DNA from: Bacillus haikouensis
Lineage (GTDB): Bacteria > Bacillota > Bacilli > Bacillales > Bacillaceae_B
Assembly (NCBI RefSeq): GCF_013179555.1
Contig: NZ_JABMCR010000011.1
Coordinates: 1 to 33,750, forward strand
Reading direction: 5' to 3'
Length of the DNA stretch: 33,750 nt
Below are positions 15,755 to 23,449 of the stretch, one piece after another; the stretch's first letter is position 1; each line of letters opens with the position of its first letter. The position numbers were made by a program, and so were the translations under genes. Under the pieces are notes generated by a model, which saw only the letters and a program-made list of their open reading frames with translations, ran no database searches and was not told the DNA's origin.

Positions 15755-18700
15755 ATGATTCAAGCCATTCTGAAACGATCAAAGATCATACTGATTTTTG
15801 TCCTGCTCTTTGCGATTATCGGGATTTTTACATTTTTCCAGCTTCCGCAAAGGGAAATTCCTGAAACGGAAGTGAATATAGGAACGGTTTCAACCGTTTA
15901 CCCTGGTGCGACCGTCGAGACAGTTGAACGGTCCGTCACCAATCCGATTGAACTTTCACTTGAATCGATTGATGGGATCAAAAAGCTGAGCTCGTCATCA
16001 GCCGCCGGATTCTCTACCATTATTGTAGAGGTTGAGGATGGCAAAGACAAAAAAGAAGTGTTCAGCGATGTACGCCAAGCCGTATCTGATGCTTCCGCAA
16101 CTTTTCCCGAAGAAGCCTTCGATCCTGAAATCAATGAATCGACGGTGAAGATGCCGGTCGTCTCGTATCACCTCACAAGTGACAGCCGGGAAAACCTGCA
16201 GGGTCTTCAAGAGGAAATGAACCGCTGGAAAGAGGAAGTTGAAGAATTACCTGGTGTTTCAAGCACTGCGGTAAAAGGACTGGCCGAGGAGCAAGTACTT
16301 ATTGAACTCAACCTGCAAGAGTTAAAAAAAACCGGCCTTAATGTTTCAAATATAATGACTGCCATTAATGAGGAATACTACCCGACACCACTCGGGAAAG
16401 AAACGATCGATAACGAAGTCGTTCAACTTTCAGTGGAGCATTATACGACCATCGACCAAATGAAAGAAGTCTTTGTCGGGAAGAATCCTGCTGGTGAATC
16501 GATCCTGCTCGGCGATACCGCTGAAGTAAAGATTTCACCGAAAGAGGCAGAGGATATCATCACGTTTGAAGGTGACCCCTCCGTATCCTTCACTGCATTT
16601 GTTTCACAAGGGGAAGATATCCCTTCAGTGGATAAGAGGGTGAGTGAGAAAGTCGAGAAACTTGCAGAGAATCTGCCTGAAGACGTTACCCTTGTTCCAT
16701 ATTATTCCCAGGCAAACCTTGTAACCGACATCTTTAAAGGATTATTCATTTCCTTAGCGATTTCCGTTCTGGCTGTCATCGTCACAACTGCAGTGGGCCT
16801 GACTGGATCCGGAGTGTTCGTTGTCGCGTTGGCGATCCCGATTTCCATTCTGGCTGGATTGATTCCCTTGCCGTATGCAGGTGTCGACCTTAATCAGATT
16901 TCAGTCATCGGCGCGATTATCGCACTTGGGATCCTCGTCGATGATTCGATCGTGATGAATGACAATATCCAGCGCCGCTATAAACTCGGAGACAATGCAT
17001 TGACAGGTGCAGTGAACGGTGTAAAGGAAATGTGGGTATCGATTGTCACCTCTTCCCTGGCGATCGTGTTCACATTCCTGCCGCTCGTCTTTTTATCAGG
17101 AGGAAACGGAGCGTTCATCCGGGCTTTGCCAACCGTCTTGATCACGACGATCCTGGCTTCGACTCTCGCGGCACTGATATTCGTACCCGTGCTCCGCTAC
17201 ATTCTTTACAGCAGGACCAGAAAAAAAATATCAATTTCGCCAGGTTTTCTGGGAAAACCGCTCGATAAGCTTGCAGACTTTTATGCAGACGGCATCCTGA
17301 AACGATTCGCCAAGAAGCCTTTCCTGACCTCGGCACTGGGGCTGGTATTCACGACTGCCATCTTCGGCTTGATTGCGTTCACGCCATTTGAATTCTTCCC
17401 TGCAGCAGATCGCGAAGAAGTGACGATCGATGTCACCCTTCCGATCGGAACGACGCTTGAGGAGACATCGGAAACACTCGCTGAAATGGAAGAAAGGTTA
17501 AATACCGATAAAGGCGTCCATGAAACCAGCGTATTTGCCGGGACAGGACTGCCAAATCTGTTTAACAGTTCGCTCCAAAATGCCGGTGAAAATACAGGAC
17601 AGATAGCAGCTCGCGTTGACAGAGAAAACCAGACTGCGCAGGGACTGATCGATGACTGGACAGAGAAGCTGCGCACTGAATTCCCTGAAGCTGAACTGTT
17701 CATGGAAACCATCCAGCAGGGACCGCCGGCAGGGGCACCTGTAACCGTCACTGTGTCAGGTCCCGAAATGGAAAAGCTTCTGCAGCTCAGGGAATCTATT
17801 AAAAATGAGATCGGAGAACTTGATACAAACCTGGTTGTAGATAATGTCGGAGAATTCGCTCCCACCCTTGAATATGTACCGGACCGGGAGTTGATGGAGG
17901 AAAACGGCATCACCATGAACCAGATCACCCAGCAAATTCGTCTGGCAACGGAAGGTATCCCCCTCAAGGCGTTTGATAATGGCATCACCAAACGTGACAT
18001 GAACCTTGTATTGGGTGGAAACGAAGAAGAAGTAGACCTTTCCGCACTGGAAGTACCTGCAAGCGGACAGAATCCTGCAGATCCAGGACCTCCGGCACTC
18101 ATTTCCCTGGAAGACCTGGTTACAGCTGAACAGAAAGCAGAGATTCAACAGATTCCGCATGTTGATGGAGAGCGGGCGATTACAATCCGTGCTTTCCCTG
18201 AAAACGAAGACGGGTATAAAGAGAAAGTCCAGGAGATTGTACATGATGCTGGAGAACAGCTCGATCCCGAATACACGGTGACACTAGGCGGGGAAAACGA
18301 AGCGCAAAGCAGCTTCTTCTCGGAAATCACCATCCTGTTTACGATTGTACTGTTCCTGGTATACCTGCTGATCGCCCTGCAGTTCAATTCTTTATCAATG
18401 CCATTCCTTGTATTGGTTGCTGTTTATCTGGCCATAGCCGGTGCCATTCTCGGATTGTTCGTCACCCAGACACCAATCAGCTTCCTGGCTGTCATGGGGA
18501 TGGTCTCCTTGACAGGAATTGTCGTAAGGAACTCGATCGTACTCATCGAATTCATCGAACAAGGGTTAAGGAACGGTATGGACCTAAAAAAGGCAGTAGT
18601 CGAAGCAGGACGTGCAAGACTTCGTCCGATCGTCCTGACTGCACTCACATCAATCGTCGCATTGATTCCAGTCGCGGTCAGCGGAGATGCGCTCTTCACT

Positions 18701-18823
18701 CCGCTCGCGGTTACCATCATATCCGGAATCGCCTTCTCGGTCATCCTGACGCTGATGATCGTGCCAATGCTCTATCTTGTATTTGATCGATTCCGGCGCA
18801 AGAAAAGAGAGAAAGCAGTATAG
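15755..18823 (+). CDS. swrC: RND-family efflux transporter, SwrC (YerP)-like
   Basis: A 1022-aa HAE1/AcrB-superfamily proton-driven exporter. TM1 is at about residues 9-29, followed by a large extracellular porter domain, TM2-6 from about 330, a second TM and porter half from about 530, and TM8-12 at the end. The TM4 proton-relay aspartates are in GILVDDSIVMNDN near residue 395. In Gram-positive bacteria these single-component pumps expel lipopeptides such as surfactin; SwrC is the B. subtilis example and carries a yerO neighbour as here. AAAGGAAGG precedes the ATG at 15755. No membrane-fusion or outer-membrane partner is present, as expected. The substrate is unknown; no lipopeptide synthetase is in the window. 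Confidence 0.88.
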   Translation: MIQAILKRSKIILIFVLLFAIIGIFTFFQLPQREIPETEVNIGTVSTVYPGATVETVERSVTNPIELSLESIDGIKKLSSSSAAGFSTIIVEVEDGKDKKEVFSDVRQAVSDASATFPEEAFDPEINESTVKMPVVSYHLTSDSRENLQGLQEEMNRWKEEVEELPGVSSTAVKGLAEEQVLIELNLQELKKTGLNVSNIMTAINEEYYPTPLGKETIDNEVVQLSVEHYTTIDQMKEVFVGKNPAGESILLGDTAEVKISPKEAEDIITFEGDPSVSFTAFVSQGEDIPSVDKRVSEKVEKLAENLPEDVTLVPYYSQANLVTDIFKGLFISLAISVLAVIVTTAVGLTGSGVFVVALAIPISILAGLIPLPYAGVDLNQISVIGAIIALGILVDDSIVMNDNIQRRYKLGDNALTGAVNGVKEMWVSIVTSSLAIVFTFLPLVFLSGGNGAFIRALPTVLITTILASTLAALIFVPVLRYILYSRTRKKISISPGFLGKPLDKLADFYADGILKRFAKKPFLTSALGLVFTTAIFGLIAFTPFEFFPAADREEVTIDVTLPIGTTLEETSETLAEMEERLNTDKGVHETSVFAGTGLPNLFNSSLQNAGENTGQIAARVDRENQTAQGLIDDWTEKLRTEFPEAELFMETIQQGPPAGAPVTVTVSGPEMEKLLQLRESIKNEIGELDTNLVVDNVGEFAPTLEYVPDRELMEENGITMNQITQQIRLATEGIPLKAFDNGITKRDMNLVLGGNEEEVDLSALEVPASGQNPADPGPPALISLEDLVTAEQKAEIQQIPHVDGERAITIRAFPENEDGYKEKVQEIVHDAGEQLDPEYTVTLGGENEAQSSFFSEITILFTIVLFLVYLLIALQFNSLSMPFLVLVAVYLAIAGAILGLFVTQTPISFLAVMGMVSLTGIVVRNSIVLIEFIEQGLRNGMDLKKAVVEAGRARLRPIVLTALTSIVALIPVAVSGDALFTPLAVTIISGIAFSVILTLMIVPMLYLVFDRFRRKKREKAV

Positions 18824-18835
18824 TAAGAAGGAAAG

Positions 18836-18879
18836 ACCCGTTTTTCGCCGATTTGATGTGGCGGGGAGCGGGTTTTTTT
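18836..18879 (+). terminator. Terminator of the RND gene
   Basis: ACCCG and CGGGT form the outer stem, with CGCC/GGCG inside, and seven T residues follow. It lies 13 bases past the stop. Confidence 0.85.
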
Positions 18880-18973
18880 GTTTTTGGTGGCGGTGTTGCG
18901 GGCTGGGCTTAATCAAGGATTTCCCGAATACCTCTTGGTGCTGCTGAGAATTCTCGTATTCTGGTATATGTTT

Positions 18974-19957
18974 TTATTCATACGAGTTGGAAACAAGTCC
19001 CAACAATGAATATCTTCTGTTCTTGGTGACGCCACTTGTCGGAAGGTTTAATAACGTCAACAGCCTTGTTGCTGTTGATATTGATTTTAAATTCAAGAAC
19101 TCCCTCATTTCTTTATTTGAGATCGCCGGGTTTAAGAGAAGGGCAAAATCCATTAAAGAATCTATGTGGGCATCTTTCCGCTCGGACAAACAATGACTGC
19201 AATTCCAGGATCCACTGATCCTCTCCATCGTTAAAGACTCACAATTTCTGCAATACACTCCCGTGAGAATATCCGATTTCGGGATTCGAAATTGCGATAA
19301 AACTTCCACATTTTGAGGAATATGTGCCTGTATTAATAGATTAGCTATTTTGCTCAATTGTTTATCTGTTACCTTTTGAGTTTTAAATTTATCTGTTAAT
19401 TTATCTATTTCAACTGTCAGCCTGGAACTGCGAATCAGCTGGTTTACGACTAAAGTATTGTCATGGGTATTTTTAATAAGGGTATTTGAGTTTGTGAGGA
19501 CCACCCGGAACTCAATAGGGAACTCAGGTAATTTTTTCGATGAAAACCATTTTGCCAATTCCACTTTTTGTTTATATGCCTGTAAAATCGGATCAGGAAA
19601 TACTTCGGTACTATTATTTTTCGTTCGGATCATTTGGTTGAATCTTGTATCAATAAAGAGCTCACCAGCAATATTTTTTACTTCGAGAATGAGAATAAAG
19701 TTTGTATGAAGGATTAAAGTATCGATTTGAAAGTAGAAGGTTTTATACGAGAGGCGGATGTTATGAAGAATGATGTATTCTTTATCTGGTAAAAAACTAA
19801 GATGATAATCCAAAGAAAGTTCTCCTTTATAACCTGCTTCGATTTTCATTAGTTCAGATTCGATGTCTTGTCTTAAGGGGTGATTGGGAAGGATGCGCCT
19901 TAATAAAGCATAAAGTTTGAGGACTTTAATCGGTGGTACGTGAATTTTCTTAAACAA
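18974..19957 (-). CDS. NERD-domain protein with C-terminal zinc ribbon
   Basis: Nuclease-related (NERD) domain protein of 327 aa. A PD-(D/E)xK-like core is visible as Asp 79 in FQIDTLIL and Glu 92-x-Lys 94 in LILEVKN, inside a NERD domain of about residues 40-155. Near residues 236-256 two CxxC pairs (CRNC and CSHC) form a probable zinc ribbon, followed by a small helical segment. The start is TTG at 19957, with AAGGAG (19965-19970) 7 bases upstream; no ATG is better. Many Bacillus genomes carry such proteins, with function unproven; DNA binding or cleavage is inferred from the fold. It stands alone, with a 21-bp repeat array about 250 bases upstream. AT content is higher than in the flanking genes. 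Confidence 0.85.
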   Translation of the reverse strand: MFKKIHVPPIKVLKLYALLRRILPNHPLRQDIESELMKIEAGYKGELSLDYHLSFLPDKEYIILHNIRLSYKTFYFQIDTLILHTNFILILEVKNIAGELFIDTRFNQMIRTKNNSTEVFPDPILQAYKQKVELAKWFSSKKLPEFPIEFRVVLTNSNTLIKNTHDNTLVVNQLIRSSRLTVEIDKLTDKFKTQKVTDKQLSKIANLLIQAHIPQNVEVLSQFRIPKSDILTGVYCRNCESLTMERISGSWNCSHCLSERKDAHIDSLMDFALLLNPAISNKEMREFLNLKSISTATRLLTLLNLPTSGVTKNRRYSLLGLVSNSYE

Positions 19958-20063
19958 TAGACCACTCCTTTTTTAAGGGGAACTTAACTTTGCGGGGGTT
20001 AACTGAGAGGAAGAAGAACTTTTCTTCGCTTTAGGCGGTTAAAATTCACGTTCTTACTTCCAT

Positions 20064-20072
20064 ATTATAGCA
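20064..20072 (-). promoter_or_regulatory. Extended -10 promoter of the NERD gene
   Basis: On the minus strand TGCTATAAT is a perfect extended -10 (TGn-TATAAT) about 107 bases before the TTG start. No good -35 is seen, which extended -10 promoters tolerate. Confidence 0.5.
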
Positions 20073-20206
20073 ACCTCACATTTAAAATACTATCCACAAC
20101 TTCAGTTTGTAGTGATTTGTCATCAAGTAACGGTTTACTTTATTAAATTAGATTTTTTTGTATGAGCAGGCTTATAAGGCAGGGAGAAAAAGCAGCAGCT
20201 TCGTTT

Positions 20207-20332
20207 ATTCTATGAGTTTTACCCGTTATTCTATGAGTTTCAAGCATTATTCTATGAGGATTTGCCATTAATCTATGAGTTTTGGTGAATAATCTATGAG
20301 TTTTCACCGATATTCTCTCACTTTTCCAAATT
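20207..20332. repeat. Six tandem 21-bp repeats (ATTCTATGAGTTT core)
   Basis: Six units begin at 20207, 20228, 20249, 20270, 20291 and 20312, exactly 21 bases apart. The core is ATTCTATGAGTTT followed by about eight variable bases; copies 4 and 5 read AATCTATGAG and copy 6 is degenerate (ATTCTCTCAC). The conserved core with a variable spacer resembles protein-binding iterons more than slipped microsatellite DNA. One frame reads a YEF-type heptad but has no start and hits TGA in copy 4, so it is not a gene. The array lies in the 490-base gap between the NERD gene and a small membrane protein gene; apart from the NERD promoter the rest of that gap shows nothing. Confidence 0.9.
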
Positions 20333-20447
20333 AAGTAAAATTAAGCACTCACAATTATACCCTCCTTCAGCCAATCCGGGCTATTTCCTCATTTTAAAAA
20401 CGCTTTCATAAATTTTGAATAAATTAATGTTAGAAAGGAGTGATTTC

Positions 20448-20639
20448 ATGAATAGTCCAATTTGGTTATTCTTATTCGGCATTCTATCTGGCTTTGCTTT
20501 ATTGAAGGCACCGCTGACAGGATTCCTGGCGCCGATCGATCCAATCGTTGACGTGATTGGCGTGCTCTCGGTTTTATTATTCTCATTGGTGTTAATATTC
20601 AAAGGAGTCATGCACCTCATCGACAGCAGGAAACGATAA
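20448..20639 (+). CDS. Small two-TM membrane protein (63 aa)
   Basis: Starts at ATG 20448, with AAGGAG (20435-20440) 7 bases upstream; an ATG at 20415 lacks such a site. The product has two hydrophobic helices (about residues 4-24 and 28-55) separated by the loop PIDPIVD, with a positively charged end DSRKR. A clear terminator follows. I do not recognise the family. The strong ribosome binding site, terminator and clean hydrophobic pattern support a real gene. Confidence 0.75.
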   Translation: MNSPIWLFLFGILSGFALLKAPLTGFLAPIDPIVDVIGVLSVLLFSLVLIFKGVMHLIDSRKR

Positions 20640-20642
20640 ATC

Positions 20643-20686
20643 AAAGGCCCGTCCCACATGCTTTAACGCAGTGAGAACGGGCCTTT
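20643..20686 (+). terminator. Terminator after the small membrane protein
   Basis: AAAGGCCCGT and ACGGGCCTTT (20677-20686) form a perfect 10-bp stem directly after the stop codon. The T-run is short, so efficiency may be moderate. Confidence 0.75.
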
Positions 20687-20765
20687 GTCATCCATATTTC
20701 TTTGATGCATACGCTTCATTTTAAAGATAGGCTTCCACCCTGCATACACGGGGACCGCCCAACTT

Positions 20766-20957
20766 CTATTTTACCTGATCATCCAATGCCTGGTACTTCG
20801 CCTGATACTTTCCGCCATCTGCTACTTCTGAATGATACAAAGCTTTCAGTGCAAAGCTTCTTTCCAAGCCCTGTTCATCCATCAATCTCTTTAGGCGGTC
20901 CTGCAGTTCCTTTTCATCTTTCATCAGCCGTTTCATTTGGGAACGTATATATTTCAA
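20766..20957 (-). CDS. Small charged helical protein of unknown function (63 aa)
   Basis: TTG start at 20957 with AAGGAG (20968-20973) 10 bases upstream. The product begins MKYIRSQMKRLMKDEKELQDR and is strongly charged, helical and possibly coiled-coil over residues 5-35. Amino-acid and codon composition look genuine, not like a shadow frame, and no other gene overlaps. I do not recognise a family. The non-ATG start and slightly long spacing keep confidence moderate. Confidence 0.55.
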   Translation of the reverse strand: MKYIRSQMKRLMKDEKELQDRLKRLMDEQGLERSFALKALYHSEVADGGKYQAKYQALDDQVK

Positions 20958-21063
20958 GGGTTCTCAACTCCTTTTTATTTCACGATACGATGAAGGTCCA
21001 TTATAACAACCTTTGCGAAGAACATAAAGTTTAGCTGGCACCATGAAATAGCGCTTGTTAAAA

Positions 21064-21079
21064 TGAATATACATATTCA
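21064..21079. promoter_or_regulatory. 16-bp palindrome upstream of the alcohol dehydrogenase
   Basis: TGAATATACATATTCA is a perfect inverted repeat apart from its two central bases, 69 bases before the dehydrogenase start. A second, imperfect one (TCATTACG...CGTATGA, 21091-21109) follows. These could bind a TetR- or GntR-type regulator encoded elsewhere. Confidence 0.4.
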
Positions 21080-21147
21080 GAAAATTCCGGTCATTACGAA
21101 TCCGTATGACATTAAAAAAGCAATGTTATTAAAAGGGAGGGGAAGGA

Positions 21148-22347
21148 ATGTATACGTTGTATTGCAGGCTTTATCAACAAGCTTATAGAGGCGCTGCATA
21201 TCTTCTGCCTTGGCGCAAACCGGAGCTGATCACGGGAGAAAACAGTGTGGAGGAACTTCCGTTACTCATAAAAAAGGAAGGTATAAACAGTGTGTTGATT
21301 GTCACCGATAAAGGCATCGCCTCACTCGGACTTATGAATGGGCTGCTTTTGCAGATGGATGCTGAAAGACTAACCTACAAAGTTTATGACAAAACCGTCC
21401 CGAATCCGACGATTGGAAATATTGAGGAAGCATTGAGGATCTATCAAGAGAATAAATGCGAGGCCATCATAGCGTTCGGCGGCGGATCGGCGATGGATTG
21501 TGCGAAGGGTGTCGGGGCACGGGCGGCAAGACCGGAGAAGACGATTCCCCAGATGAAGGGACAGCTGAAAGTCAGAAAAAGGATCCCCACTCTTTTTGCG
21601 ATTCCCACAACGTCCGGCACCGGCAGTGAAGCAACCGTCGCTGCGGTCATCTCAAACCCCGAAACCCATGAGAAATATGCGGTGAATGATCCCGTCCTGA
21701 TTCCGCATTATGCCGTGCTCGACCCGCTGCTGACTGTGAAGCTCCCTCCCCACTTCACCTCGACGACCGGAATGGATGCGATGACTCACGCTGTTGAGGC
21801 GTATATCGGCAGGAGCAGGACAAAAGAAACAATCCAATGCAGCAGGGAAGCTATCACATTAATTTTTGATAATCTTTATGAAGCGTATTCAAACGGGGAA
21901 AGTATTCCAGCAAGGACCAACATGCAGAAAGCCTCATACCTGGCAGGGGTTGCTTTTACTCGTGCCTATGTGGGATATGTTCATGCCATCGCCCACACAC
22001 TAGGCGGCTTCTACTCCATCCCCCATGGATTGGCGAACGCAATCATACTGCCGCATGTCCTTGAGTACTACGGGGATTCAGTTCATAAACAATTGGCAGA
22101 ACTCGCAGACTCCGCAGGGATATGCGATGCTTGCGATACAACTGAACAAAAAGCCTCTGCATTCATTGAAAGAATCAAGAAACTGAATGAGGACATGGAC
22201 ATTCCAGCGAAAGTGAGCGGCATCGCGGAAACTGATATCCCGCTAATGGTCAAACGGGCTCTCGCGGAAGCAAACCCTCTTTATCCCGTACCAAGGATTC
22301 TAACTGAAAAGGACTTGTTTGAGCTATATGGATTGATTAAAGAATAG
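21148..22347 (+). CDS. Iron-containing alcohol dehydrogenase
   Basis: Group III, Fe(II)-dependent NAD(P)H alcohol dehydrogenase of 399 aa. The nucleotide-binding FGGGSAMD lies at 110-117 and PTTSGTGSE near 153. The metal ligands fit Asp 210 and His 214 (MDAMTHAVEAY), His 279 (HAIAHTLGG) and His 293 (IPHG), with the 14-residue spacing between the last two seen in FucO. GGGAGG stands before the ATG at 21148. Substrate cannot be read from sequence: ethanol, butanol, lactaldehyde or a longer chain alcohol are all possible. It is monocistronic, flanked by a palindromic site and a terminator. Confidence 0.92.
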   Translation: MYTLYCRLYQQAYRGAAYLLPWRKPELITGENSVEELPLLIKKEGINSVLIVTDKGIASLGLMNGLLLQMDAERLTYKVYDKTVPNPTIGNIEEALRIYQENKCEAIIAFGGGSAMDCAKGVGARAARPEKTIPQMKGQLKVRKRIPTLFAIPTTSGTGSEATVAAVISNPETHEKYAVNDPVLIPHYAVLDPLLTVKLPPHFTSTTGMDAMTHAVEAYIGRSRTKETIQCSREAITLIFDNLYEAYSNGESIPARTNMQKASYLAGVAFTRAYVGYVHAIAHTLGGFYSIPHGLANAIILPHVLEYYGDSVHKQLAELADSAGICDACDTTEQKASAFIERIKKLNEDMDIPAKVSGIAETDIPLMVKRALAEANPLYPVPRILTEKDLFELYGLIKE

Positions 22348-22366
22348 CCGCGGACCGTATGGAGGG

Positions 22367-22399
22367 AAAGTCTAATCCTGTCAATGAGGATTAGACTTT
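22367..22399 (+). terminator. Hairpin after the alcohol dehydrogenase
   Basis: AAAGTCTAATCCT and AGGATTAGACTTT form a perfect 13-bp stem with a 7-base loop, 20 bases past the stop. The T-tail is only three bases. The following 22400-22688 contains no gene. Confidence 0.75.
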
Positions 22400-22688
22400 G
22401 AAGCTGTTCATTATATATGAAAAGGAAGTACAGTGGTATTTTTATATCAAGTAGTGATTTAGGAGGGAGATTCACCAGGAGTATGACAGGTTTTATTCTC
22501 CTGATGATGTTTGCTTCGCTTAATACTCACCAAATGATTTTCCCCTTATATTCTCCTACTCAGACCAAACCTCTTGATTAATCTCAGAGGAAATGGACTT
22601 TATTGCTGAATGCCCTGATGGACATACATAATCACCTGTGAAAAGGGAACTCTAAAAACCGATGTCAATGACTCAGGAGGGAAACATC

Positions 22689-23324
22689 ATGTTCAATCAG
22701 CAAAACAATACCCAAAATACCCAATTTCAAAACAACGCCCAACCAGGCATAAATCAAATGAACAAAAACCATGGCGGCCACGAATTATTCGATGCCCATG
22801 AAGTCATTGGAGGCATCGTCAGCATGCTTGATCAATATCAAATGTATGATCAGCATATCCAGGATCCCGAACTGAAGGATATCGTCAAACGCCAAACGGC
22901 TTTCGTAACAACCATGTACAACACGATTGTCGGCAGTTTCTCCACTGGACGCGATCCTCAAGTACCGACTCAGCAGTATAAAATGCTGCAAAACAATAAC
23001 ACTGTATATGGTGTCAAACCAGGACCGCCAAAGAAGCCAAACCAATCGGTCAGTGAGCTGTCCGAAAAAGGACTGTCCGCTTATATGCTGGGACAAACCA
23101 AGTCACTTGCGACCATGCTCGCGATGACGGCCCTTGAAATGACGAACCCGATTCTGCGCCGCGTCGTAGCGGACAGTGTGCCGAATTTAATTGAGATGAG
23201 CTATGAAATCTTTCTATATCAGAACAAGCACGGATACTATCAGGTACCGCAGCTGAACGACCAGGATATGGCGCAAATGCTGCAAAGCTATGCAACGGTC
23301 CCTCAGGGGAACCTGCCACACTAG
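22689..23324 (+). CDS. CotF-family spore coat protein (YhcQ-like)
   Basis: A 211-aa protein with a Gln/Asn-rich N-terminus (about residues 1-25) followed by a CotF-type four-helix, ferritin-like domain with paired segments: HELFDAHEVIGGIVSMLDQY near 31 and LSAYMLGQTKSLATMLAMTALEM near 130. B. subtilis YhcQ has this size and layout. It is expected in the spore coat or inner spore. The start is the ATG at 22689, because CAGGAGGG lies 7 bases before it; a longer frame from 22662 would place this site inside the gene. CATACATA at 22623-22630 resembles a sporulation -10, but no matching -35 was found. Confidence 0.85.
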   Translation: MFNQQNNTQNTQFQNNAQPGINQMNKNHGGHELFDAHEVIGGIVSMLDQYQMYDQHIQDPELKDIVKRQTAFVTTMYNTIVGSFSTGRDPQVPTQQYKMLQNNNTVYGVKPGPPKKPNQSVSELSEKGLSAYMLGQTKSLATMLAMTALEMTNPILRRVVADSVPNLIEMSYEIFLYQNKHGYYQVPQLNDQDMAQMLQSYATVPQGNLPH

Positions 23325-23411
23325 CCAATATGGGACACGGTGCAGAACCCGATCCTATTTGAAACTTGCTGATTCTCATCAGCAGGCTGGCTTGCACGTA
23401 TATTTTATGCG

Positions 23412-23440
23412 GGACACGGAGTAAGTTCCGTGTCCTTTTT
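23412..23440 (+). terminator. Terminator of the coat protein gene
   Basis: GGACACGGA and TCCGTGTCC form a perfect 9-bp stem with a 6-base loop and five T residues. A second small hairpin (GCTGAT/ATCAGC) lies just upstream at about 23369-23384. Confidence 0.88.
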
Positions 23441-23449
23441 ATCATCCAC

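Noticed and set aside
17281-18102. 273-codon antisense frame inside the RND pump gene
   Set aside because: Ser-rich shadow of the well-conserved SwrC-like frame with no start signal.
20178-20287. Heptad-type frame (FYEFYPL...) through the 21-bp array
   Set aside because: No start codon after the upstream TAA and an in-frame TGA in copy 4; the 21-base period being a multiple of three is enough to explain the repeated peptide.
20207-20332. CRISPR array
   Set aside because: The repeat core is only about 13 bases with 8-base gaps, far below CRISPR repeat and spacer lengths, and no cas genes are present.
22623-22630. Sigma-E/K promoter for the coat protein gene
   Set aside because: CATACATA resembles the -10, but no -35 element is found at the right distance for sigma-E, G or K.
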